NCBI GenBank assembly: GCA_016165875.1
Contig: JABBOT010000002.1
Coordinates: 35,181,868-35,245,867, forward strand
Direction of reading: 5' to 3'
DNA: 64,000 nt
Origin: Acanthopleura granulata
Lineage: Eukaryota > Mollusca > Polyplacophora > Chitonida > Chitonidae
A program made the position numbers and the translations under genes. Below are positions 11,501-23,500 of this stretch, piece by piece. Each line of letters starts with the position of its first letter. Positions within the stretch are counted from its first letter, which is position 1. A model generated the notes under the pieces. The model was not told the origin of the DNA and did not search any database. It saw nothing but the letters and a program-made list of their open reading frames with translations.

Positions 11501-14500
11501 CTGGCCACAAAGGGTACAGACAAAAGCACATGGCAATTTATTCCTGTGCTATGACACAATAGAATTCAGCAACACTTCAGCTCAGCTCTTTTTTTTTTTT
11601 TTTGAATGTATTTTTTTAACCTTGAAACTTGAGATTATATTATCATATAAGTCCACACTAAATTTATGTGTTACAAAGTTTCACATAAAAGGCATGAATT
11701 AATTGTGCACAACTGCCATAGGTTGCAATGCTTTAACATAGGCCCCATGCCATTGTTTATCCTCAGTAAGACCCCTATGTGTCATGCAGCCATCCTGCTG
11801 TTTGATTTATTATACGAAATAAAGATCTCAGACTTCTATATTTATAATCATATGCAGATGATGACTGTTGCAAAGTGTATACTTAATTATACAATTCATA
11901 AATAACTGCTCATTTCAGGCTCTGGAAGAAGTTTGTAAGAAGCAGAATTTCCTTCCTCCAGAGGATTATAATCTTGTGTAAGTAAGCTGATTTTAAGATG
12001 TTGGCAGTTGGCAAATTGGCACTTTGTTCAGTAAATAGTAATAAATAACATAGCTGAAACAACTGATTTATCCAAGCTGCATCCATGTAAGTGTGTTGAC
12101 TGTATATTGCCAGAAGCAGATGAACCTAAATGATTCAGCATTGTTATATCAGTCAGCTGCAGCTTTGGTTATTTTGGAATGCTAGACTGATCACAGAGCA
12201 AAGTGTAATGGACACATGAAAGAAAATGTGCATACTAAATTGGGGACTTGGCCAAGAGAAAACAAAATAGATCACTGTTGTATACGTACAGCAAAACTGC
12301 CAATGTTTCAGACATGGAAGGAAGGTTGTTGACTTGACCTTGACATTTCGCTATGCCAACCTCCCAAACAATGCCAAACTCGAGTTGGTGAAGGCTGCAC
12401 AAACTCGAGCTGTGTCAGATGTGGTGATTGCCTTACAGCTGGAGAATGGAGAACGGCTTCAAGATCAGTTCTCGCCAAATATCACTTTGTGGCAGGTGCT
12501 TGAACATTTTGAGAAACAGAAAAATAGGTGAGTGCATCACTTGTAATTCCACTCTTCATGAAACCATGAAATTGCATGTCAAAGTAAATTCTGAAGAATA
12601 TTAACAGTTTAGTTTATTGTTAAATTTCAGAAATTAACACTGAAAGTAGTAATTCTCTAGTCTTATTTGGTACTTGGTTGGATACTGCAAATTTTTGCTT
12701 AACTTTATATGATATAATACAATATAGATTTGACAAGTAATATTTTATCTACACTCTTTGGAATTTTATGTACAAAGTTTCTTGTGCAATTTTAAGTTGT
12801 CTATTTAAATAGGGAATTTTCAGTAATTTTACAAAGGTATAATTTTGTTTTGACCTGCCTATTCCAGTAGTCAGGAAAGAAGGTTAACTTCTGTGGACAC
12901 ATCTGTACACCCACCACTCCATCCTGTCTGCATCTATCTTGGAGAGGAAGTGAGTGGTTTCTTTCAGAAAAAAAGAAAGTATATAAACATGGGTCAATTC
13001 AACAGCATGAATTAATATTTTATCTGTCGTCATGACTTTGAATTTTGTCCTAAATACGAATGGTATCAGAATAAAATGCAAATATGAGTGGCACTACATT
13101 TTGTTTATTTTTGTAGACTGTGATTTTTTAATTATTCGGAATCCTACAAACACATGTATAAATCTCAGTATATATAGTCAGTGGTAATTAATAGAAATAG
13201 GTGGTCGTGCAATGTATTGAACACAGCCTGATGTATTGTGTTATTACTTTTGTAGACAGTTGGTGAGTTTGCTTTGAGAGATACAACATTGAAGATGTTA
13301 GGGTTGACCGGGGGCCGAGCTATTGTCAGGTAGGAAGGCTGTTTTGGTTGTCCAAAAGTTTGCGAGCATGACAGTTTGCTCAAATTTCTCTGCTGATGCA
13401 TCTGATTGCAACCGCTCAAGTTCATTTTACTTAAATACTGCTTTAAACACAAGGCAGTTAAATGAATGAAGTGAATTGAATTTCCTGATTGTCATTTTGT
13501 GCTCTGTGTAAGTGCAAAGAGTTTCTTATACATGTTTGTTACACTGGTATGTATAATTCTGTACACATCTGGTCTCAATATCTTATCTCTCTGTATTTTG
13601 TCATGGTTCATTTTACAGGTTAATTCATAGGGCGGTAGATGACTTGACTATCGCAAAGTCAATAGAAGAGATTGAGAAACAGAAAGCCAAACAGTCCAGA
13701 CTAGAGGCTGAGGCTGCCAAGCAGAGAAGTGCCAATGGCTGTGGGACGGCAGATCCCGCAATGAACACATCTGAACCTATGTCAGGTGTGATGAGTGAAA
13801 CTGTTCCTAAAGGTGCTAGAGCAGAGGCATCTGCATCACAGGCACAGAAAGAGGCACGGTGTGAAAGTTTTGGTGCTAGTAGAAGTGCGGAGCCCATGGA
13901 GACTGATGTGCCAAGTGTGGGGACCTCCGGGGTGCGCAGCGTTCAGTCACAGCCTGTAGATAAGGCTGGCCCCAGTGGAGGTGAAGCCGAGGCCGCTGGC
14001 GTGGCATTATCCTCACTGGAGAACATACCTGGAGTGCAGGTGTTCCGACCCAGTGACTTCCAGGATCTGACTCCTCAAGAACAAGTGGTAAGCTAAGTCT
14101 CACCCGTTTTGACAGAAAGAAATTTGATGTATGCAAACCCGGTATCTTGAGAAGAAAAATTGTATTACTTTTACTCATGAACAGTACCTCGTTGTTGGTG
14201 AGATGACCTAGTTTGTGATAGAAACAACCAATTTAAAAGCATCAGCCGAGTGCAGATGTCCCTTTTATTAGTTGGATTTTGAACATGTCTTGCTGTGCAA
14301 GGCTACATTCATCCCCAAATCATTGCAATGTCTAGCTTATGACAGTGGGCTAAGTCAGAGTCGATTATGCCCAATTGGCGCATGATAACCAACTGAAGAA
14401 GTGTAGCTCATACGGTGTACATCACTGTCTGATCACAAAGTAAGTACATGTGTCTCATTTATATCATAAACTCATATTGGGTTAAAATTTTAAACAAGAA

Positions 14501-17500
14501 AATTGTTGATACAAGCACATTCACAGCTATGTACTGTTGTGTTGATGCAGCTTGCCAGGCGGTTGGCACAGAGACTTATGCCACAGCTAGGTCTTGTCCC
14601 ATCTTCCTCCTCCTCCTTTGAGGCCCAACCACGTCCAGCCACTCAGGAACACCCATTTCGTGATTTTAAGGTGAGTACTAACTTCATGGTAACACATGGA
14701 CAGCAAGATAAATTCCTTATGTACATGTATGTATCATATGGAATTCTACAGAAGACATTGACTGTGGTTCATGGTAGTTTTTGTGCAGCATTTCTGACCA
14801 GGCAACAGTAGCAGGGCTTGGAAATAATGTAATATAATATTTATTGACTGGGTTTTCTTGCTGGATAAAATGTACCTTCAGTAAAAGTATTTGTCTTACT
14901 TTTAATTTCAGTTCCCAGAGGCAACGAAAGGAAAGACCTTATATCATAATGAATTAAGGTATGTTTACTTTGTGTTGTCTTTTTTCACATAGGCACTAAA
15001 GCATACAGTATAATTTTTATTAGGAAAGTTGTGCAATACAGTTGACAACAGATTTTGTGATATTGAAGTGTGGCATTTTTCTGTGGTCTCTGGGCAGTGT
15101 TCTCCAGCCATGACTCAGACCACCACACACAGTAAGTGAAATAGTCTTTAGTACAGCGAATAAGCTTATTAACGGATGGATGCATATGTGTTTGTGTAAG
15201 TGCTCAAGAGAACAACGGTTGTGTAGTCCGGCAGATCAGTGTGAGATTTTTTGTCACATATAATGGAAACTGTCAGTATCTTTATCCACAGAAAGACGCC
15301 TTGTGAATTGTATGGAATGTTTAATGAATGATGTTTGTAAAGCCGGCTCATTTGGCTCACAGTCAGATTTTTTGGCATTTCATCAGTACTTTTATTTTAT
15401 CCTTCAGTGATGTGAGCAAAGAAGAATTTCAGGTAAGTCTGCATTCCCTTGTCACATTATTTGGCAGGCAAAACTGAACCAGGTTGAATAGTACAACTGT
15501 CTGATGTGTCCCAGATAAGACCTTAACATTTTACACCGTACAGTAGCAATACCTGTAAACCAAAGTTTATTGCAGAAATTTATAAAATGTGTGAAAATGT
15601 AAGTGAGAATAAAGGTGATTCAACTCAGTGTTATGATGCAGTTTTAAAGCCATCTCTGTAAATTGAAAATTGTTTTTTTAATTGACAGCCATGTGAGAGA
15701 GAAACTGTGTTGTTCAGTGCAGATGAACCCAAATCACCACGGCTGTCAGATGAAGGTAAAACTATTCTTCCATACAGTGGCAACAGTAACAAAAGGAAAA
15801 TTTTCCAAATTTTGGTTTTGAGTGTCTCTGTTTTATAACACTCACAATATTTTGCAACACACTTCTAGTTATCCTCTTTTTAGCCAAGTATAAATAGAGG
15901 CTTTGGTGAAATAGCATAAATATTAGCTCTAATTTACTTTCCAGTGTCAAAATAAAAATTTGAATGTCACTTGCTTCCTTTTGCATTACACAGCAGTATT
16001 TACATTTTGATATCATTCATACAACCTACAAGAACTTGTAATTGTTACATGTTTGTGTTTGTACATTTTCAGATTTACCAGATGACTTTTTTGAGGTGAC
16101 TGTGTCTGATGTAAAACTCATGTTATCAAGCTACCAGAAGAATTTGTAAGTGTATATTGTGAAGCAGTAATCTCCCTTGGCGATAGATCCAGCCTGCAAT
16201 TCATTTTCGCAGTTGATCATTTCATTTGGTTGTATATCCAATGAAGTTCATTAACACAATGTAGTCCTTTATTAGTTTCACACATTTACATGATTTTCAC
16301 TCATTGCTTTAGATTTATTTATTTCTTTTGCTGGAGTTTTATGCCATACTCAAGAATATTTCACTGCCATCAATATTGTGATGGAAGCCAGATTTCTGGT
16401 GGGAGGAAATAGAGCAAAGCCCGTACCATCTGCAAAACTGAGGGATGAAGTGTGTTTGCTGCATATCAATATTTTGGTTTCACAAATTTCTTATTTTTTT
16501 TGGTATAAATTTCTTTATATGCTCCATGTTGCATTGTTTATTATTTATATATCAGTGAAATACCCGAATTTTCTTCACTGATAAAACTGAACATCACTTT
16601 TGTTATTTCACAAACTTATGCCATGACATTAGAAAAGAAATATTTAATTCTGTAATGTTCCAGTCTGAGCTCAGCGGGATGGTGTCCTGACATCATGTAT
16701 TCAACATCTTGGTACAGACATATCTTTGATGGATACACAAAATCATGATATTGTTAAAATATAACCTATAAATAGAATGTTGTGCAAATATTGTTCTCGT
16801 GGCTTATCATTTTAACCTCTCACTCACACAATTTTGGTATTCAACCTTTACTGTGTAATATCTTCAATTTTTTTAGTGGGATTAACACCTGTGAGAACTC
16901 CTACGTTGGAATGATGTCGCCCAAGGTCAAGGGTACTGTGATGTGATTAGTGACAGGAATACGTTCTGATTCATGTGTTCGTGAATTTAGACATGTTGCC
17001 GTTCAGTGTTGTAGGTAGAAGGAGATTACAAAGTATAATAGAATTCATGATTTTGGTGTTTTTAAGCAATAATTTCCTTGTTTTCTTGGTCAGAGAAATG
17101 ATGGAAGATCAGCCGCTGCAAACTCAGGCCATGAGGAGGAATGAAGCAGAACAGCGGTTGAACAAGTATCAGCGTGTTTTGATAAGGATACAGTTTCCTG
17201 ACAGGTGGATACTGCAGGCTCTCTTCAGGCCCAGGGAAACAGGTGAAGTTCTTATGATGTATCTACATGTACTGACATTAGTTTTTAAGTGCTTGGGCAA
17301 AATCAGGGTTCACAATGTGGTCCAAACCAGTGTATTGCCATACTGCTTTAATAGAAAAATAAGTGTAAGAGTCATACAGTCATTTACGGGTTAGCATGAA
17401 ACAGTCAATCCAGGAATAATGTGACCTCATAAGTGTGTGGTGCACATATTCTTTGTAGGATTCTACTTTAGTTTCTTCTTGGAGCATAGAAATTAAATCC

Positions 17501-20500
17501 TAATCATGCAGGCATTGTATGTGTGCTGTATGGTGTGATTTTTCTCTCCAGAATGGATGTTTTCACCTCCATTTGTATGAGGGAATTAACACTTTACCAG
17601 GGACAAATTGCTCTCCCCCTTCCCTCCTTCACAAAACCCATCTCTGTGTACAGGTATATGTAGATGTTCATACATTGGTGACAAAGTTTTATTATTCTCT
17701 TTTCCTCTTTGTCAACCTTAAAGAATATTGATGTTGGAACTATTATTTATGGACATTTTGCTCATCAGAGTGTAAACTGACTGGTTAGACTTTTTTATCT
17801 TAGCACACTATTAAATGCAGATGGATAGATTGATCAGCTTCTGTTTATCTGCCCAATAATGCATGTCCTGTCTTCTCAATATGCCTTGTGCTGTATTTGT
17901 TGGGATGTGCTGAAACTTGGTAAGTGTTATGTTGACTGTCTTGAGATATTCATGTGCTTTTTCATTGCATTTAGCGCTTCAGTTTGCTTAACTAAACATA
18001 TGAATATATCAAAACGAAGTCAGAACTGAGAGCTTATCAGTGCCACTTCTAACTGATCTGGAAATGTTTGGAGGGCAACCTGGAGATGTGCATGTGTTTT
18101 GGGGGTAGCATTCCCTTAAGACAATAAACAAATTATATAATCTTGCTTTCTTTTAGAAGAGGGGTGGATTCAGACCAAAATGATCTGACCAATTTTTTTT
18201 TCAGATATGCTTTTTAACTGTATAACTCAAATATAACTCATGTTAGAGAAACTGGAAACACGATAACACATCATATATATATATATCTATAACAAGCAAA
18301 ATAGTGTTGCGTTACCTCAGCGGAAAAAGCTGCATTCTCAGGTTAAAGAAATACTTTATGCCTGATTTGTTAACATTGATAACATGGTGGCGCTTTCAGT
18401 TTTCTTCTTGTGCATGAATTCTGCTTACTTTGAGTTGCGATATCTTTGTTATGCAATATCACACAAATGAAAAGGTGTGCTTTTTAAAATTTTGTGCGGA
18501 ATACTTTATCAGTGCCTATATACATTTTTGAAGTTATTACCATTTCAAAATGGAATCTAAGAGTTTATCAACCAGCTATATAAAACTTCATAAATGTTAT
18601 AGGCTCGGGGGATGACGTCATCTTATGATGACTCGTGTTTAGCAGAAACTACTCAGGGTTCCTCATAACCCTTATAATAGCTTCTTGACTCTGTTTCCAT
18701 AAATGTTTATTTATTTCTTTGACTGGTGTTTTACACCGAACTCAAGAGTATTTCACTTATACGATGGTGGCCATCATTATGGTGGGAGGAAACTGGGCAG
18801 AGCATGGGGGAACCCGACGACCATCTGCAGGCTGTTGGCAGACCTTCCCACGTATGGCTGGAGAGGAAGCCAGTTTGAACTGGACTTGAACTCACAGCGA
18901 CCCTAAATGTTTAAGAGTTTACACTAATACATTCAGTTTGGATTGTTATCAACACTATAAACATAAGCCACAAAAAGTGGATAGACATTCTCAGCGTTGA
19001 TCATAGATTGATGAAAATCAAATTTAAAATTAGACAAAAACGATTCATTGCTCACAGAAGGGAAGTTATATGCTAATATGTGTCGAATATGAACGCCATT
19101 TGAAGAAATGTAATGAATGAGAAAAAGAAAAACAGTCGACGAGGATGGGATTCGAACCCACGCGGGGAGACCCCAATGGATTAGCAGTCCATCGCCTTAA
19201 CCACTCGGCCACCTCGTCATATGAAGAGAATGGAAGCAGATTGTTACCTATACTGCTGTGGAAAATGAATTGAGTAAAATTTGTAAAATATTTGTACTGG
19301 AGATGTGTTTTAGAAGGATCTGGCAAATGCTGACGTTTGTCGAGACTTTTGAGAAGTCTTTATGTGAATAAATAAACTCTGAAGACGCGGACTAAAATGC
19401 ATTCTCCCCGTTTCGGGAAGAATCATCGGAACGCCTCTTCTAGTGTAACGAGCAGGTAGTAACCGACTTGTGGAGAGTGAGCAATAACTAGCCTGTCACC
19501 AACTCTAAGTGCTCGCAGATGGCGGGGCGAAGGGTTTCCGATAAAAACATGTTGCTCACTAGCCGGACGAACTTGAATGTGGCTCAGCTGATCTAACGAT
19601 GCACCGACGTGCCGAGAAGTACTGAGCTCGGTACGGTAGCACATTGTTAAATCTCATGTCAGCTTCGCTCGTGGAGCTACATTACATGCAGGTGTAGGTT
19701 GTCGGAAGCGTTAATGTGACATTTAACAAATTGTTGTAGGCTGCTAGGGATAACTGAGAAGTGTAACTTGTACGGTGACCGATGTCTGGCTGAAAGTTAA
19801 AAATAAATATATGTATTTATGAATGAATGAGGACCGAATCTCTGCCACACCTTTTTCAATTACTTTAACATCAAAATTTAAAGTAAGCATAGGCCAGTGC
19901 GTGTGTTGATGTGGTTATATAGCAGGTTCAGTTGTTGTGCTTCGCCCAACAGGTTTTGCTGCAGTGAATTAGGAGCTCTGCATCATAAGTCTTTTGTTTC
20001 GCAATGTCAGACATGTTGCATGGAACAGTTTCATTTATGATCAACCTGTATGATCTGCGTACTGTGATGTCGCACACCATTTACACTGCAGTAGAATCTT
20101 CAGAGTCAGTAATATGAAGTAACACGGCCCACTTCGGATGTCAGCCAGTATCCCAGTGGATTTATTTATTTATTTATTTATTTGATGGGTTTTTTACGCC
20201 ATACATATTTCACTTAAACGATGGTGGGGGGCCTCCGTGGCTCAGTCGGTTAGTGCGATAGCAGAGTGCAATAACCCGAAGCCTCCCATCAATGCGGTCA
20301 CTGTGAGTTCAAGTCCAGCTCATGGTGGCTTCCTCTCTGGCCGTACGTGGGAATGTCTGCCAGCAACCTGCAGATGGTCATGGGTTTCACGCGGGCTTTG
20401 CCCGGTTTCCTCCCACAACATTGCTGGTCGCCGTCATATAAGTGAAATATTCTTGAGTACGGTGTAAAACACCAATTAAATAAATAAAAAGCGGTGGTTA

Positions 20501-23500
20501 GCATTATGGTGGGAGGAAACCGGGCAGTCTGGGAGAAACCCACAACCATCTGAAAGATGCTGGCAGAACTTCCCATATACGGCTGGAGAGGAAGCCAGCT
20601 TGAGCTGGACTTGAACTCACAACAGCTGCATTGGTGGGAGGCTCCTGGGTCCTAGCATGCTGACCAATTGAGCCACAAAGACCCCCTATCCCATTGGAGG
20701 TCTTATTTTGTATGGTAAAAAACATTTTTGTGCATATTTGAGACTACAGAGTGAAACACTGCTAGTTATTAAAATGCTGCTATAGAAATGACAAGCATGA
20801 TATAGTATTCATATATTTTGTTAAGTACCGGGTATGATCGATACAAACTAAAAGTTATGGTGAGAAACAGATTTTGTTTACACTTCTACCACAGATTGGC
20901 CTACAGCATGGTATGGAATTGAACCATTTAGATTTGGTTTCAGAAACTAAATCAATTATCCCGATATTATGTGTTAGAGCAGCGTGGTGGGACGCCCAAG
21001 TGGTAAGTGTGAGTTTCACTGGCCTGAGCAAGTATTTTCATTGATTAGTGTCTTGAGATGTATGTAGTTATTTAGTGTCGGAAATTCATCATAATGAATA
21101 TGATGGAATAACAAAGGGTCGTGAAGATCATTTACAATGGGATTCGGGCAAAAGTCCAAAGTGGACACTGAATATTCTGCTGCAACGTCATAGAAAGTAG
21201 ACCAGACGTGATAATCAAACTGTTATGCACAGCTTGTCTGACATTGCACAGGAAAAGCCTTTTGACAAATAAGTGCTTTAATTCACTGCAGCAAAACCTG
21301 TTGGGGAGAGAAAAATCGGCTGGTACCTCATTGTAGTAAAGGTTAATGAGTTTGATACATTGTGATGACAGTATCTATGTTTTCTTCTACAGTTTTTGCA
21401 GTTCAGAAGTTTGTGAAGGAGCATTTAGAAGACAAGAGTATCCCTTTTCACCTGTGTAAGCTTTTGTGTACATTTTACGAGTAGGTCTAACAATTTTGTG
21501 CACCTGTGCAGTATTGAGTAACCATGGACCTCATACACACCAGCTTGTAAAGTAGGCCTGCTAAGTGTTAGTCCAGCTATATATGGCACACAGATTAGTA
21601 GATAAGTGATGATCTAGAGTTGAACTTAAACTATCACAGCTGGGAAAAATATGTTGTGGATGTATTTATAATTTGAAACTAAGAAAGTACTTTTTTTGTT
21701 TGTTTGTTTTTTTTTTTTATACTGGATTGGGCAGTTTTGTGATTTTCTGAATGTTTCTATACAGATACAAGTCCACCAAAAGAAGTCTTGAAAGATATCA
21801 CAAAGAACCTACTGGAGGTAGTATTTTTGTCCAGAATTTTTTTTTATTTGATAGTTAGTGTGTGCAGTGAATCTTAGTATCCCACATGAAATTTTGACTC
21901 ATGTGCGTGTGTTGGCTCTGTACAGTAGATGTTCAAAGAATCAAGGCAAGCAAGAATATGTCTTTGAATGATCATTATTCGCCAATAGTGAACCGTAACT
22001 GTTAAAGGATTGCAATTCTTTTGTCACCTGGTAGCTTTCGTGGCTAAGGTGGTTAGCATGCTAGTGCAGAGTAATGTCCCAGGAACCTCTTACCAGTGTG
22101 GTCGTTGTGAGTCAAGCTTATACTGGCTTCCTCTCTGGCGGTGTGTGGGAAGATGGTCTGTCAGCTTAGTGAAACGTTTTTCAGTATGGCATAAAACACC
22201 AATTAAATAAATAAACTTTATCACCAGTTGCTATTTAAGAAATCTAACTTTGCAGTCACAAAGATGCTTGTCTCTGTCATATTATGTCTGCATTCATAAT
22301 TACAGGCTAAATTAGCACCGGCAACTGTCGTGTATTTCTCGTCTGACGTCAAGAAAGGTAAGTTTCTTTTTAAAGTAAGTTCTCATCACATAATGGAAAT
22401 TCTGTTTGCATTACTGTTATTAGATAGTTGGCACATCACATTTATATAACAAATGAAAGCATACTCATCCTTGGTAAATGTTGCTGCATGAGTGTAGAAA
22501 GTCATCAGCTCACTGTACACCTGGCACATTGCCCTACTGATGCTCAAGTCTTTTGTTGTAGAAGTGACATCTCACAGATTTTAGATACAACCAAATATTC
22601 CCCCCCCCCAAAAAAAAATAAATACAGGATGCAATATAAAATTTGATTCAAATTCTGATAGTTACTTTTTATTGTGGCAGGATGTACTGAATGTAGCAAC
22701 GATGTACTCAATAAGTTGAGACAAGTATGTGTGTCGTTTGTAGTGGCTGGAATTGTCCTTTGAGTAATGTAAGGTTCTGTTATTTGTAGATCACTACCTT
22801 TCTAAAGCTGTTCTACAGGAGGCTTCTTCACTCTCCAAGGCTGATGCAGTGGTAGCTCAATGGTAAGTTCAAAAGACAGAGTGGTATTGTAGGTGGGCCA
22901 TTCCGTGTCAGACAGCTGCTGTAGTGACCCCCATGGAAAATTTTGAAAAAATACTAAAAAATACATTAGCATATGTGAGAGGGGTTTTCCAGATTCCAAA
23001 TGGTTGTTGAGATAAGGCCCTCTAGAATCACCATGTAATGTTCTTTTCAACAGTTGCAAAATGGTTGGTCTGGAAGCATTTTTACATGGGTGTAGTTTTC
23101 TATTTAAGGATACCAGAATCCCTCAGGGGTGAAATTTGTTGTATCCTTCCTCTCAGTTAAAGATGAAAACCAAATTTGAATTGTAAATACCTTAAATTTG
23201 ACAAAAAGTATAACACGTTGTGAACCAAGGAAGTTGTATTTTCTTAGTTCTCCCTTATTAAGGGCATTAGCTTACAGAAGGGGGTTACCTGCTATGAATA
23301 GACATGCCTCTGGTAAATGTGTATTGCCTCCTGGTATAAACTGTGATGGCTCCTTGTGCAGAGTACTCAAGCAGACCTATTAACTAAAAGAACAGCCTTA
23401 ATCACCCCACCAGGGTGCCATTGTGGGAGGCGTTAATAAACACATTCTAGCAGGTTTTACTCAGAAATATTAAAAGAAAAGACAACAACAACAAAAAAAA

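Larger units (their letters stand above)
17243..21392 (+). other. ASPSCR1 intron 12
   Basis: The largest intron of the gene (4.15 kb). It contains a tRNA-Ser gene on the opposite strand, a 5'-truncated SINE (18703-18904), a nested SINE pair (20161-20686) and a CpG-rich stretch (about 19385-19740). The rest, including 17250-18650 and 20700-21390, is AT-rich with no recognised feature. Confidence 0.65.

Noticed and set aside
19066..19326. 86-codon minus-strand frame
   Set aside because: Runs straight through the tRNA-Ser gene; the tRNA explains the sequence.
20227..20300. A tRNA gene at the head of the SINE
   Set aside because: A and B boxes are present but stems do not pair as a cloverleaf, and the sequence continues into the SINE body and A-rich tail.
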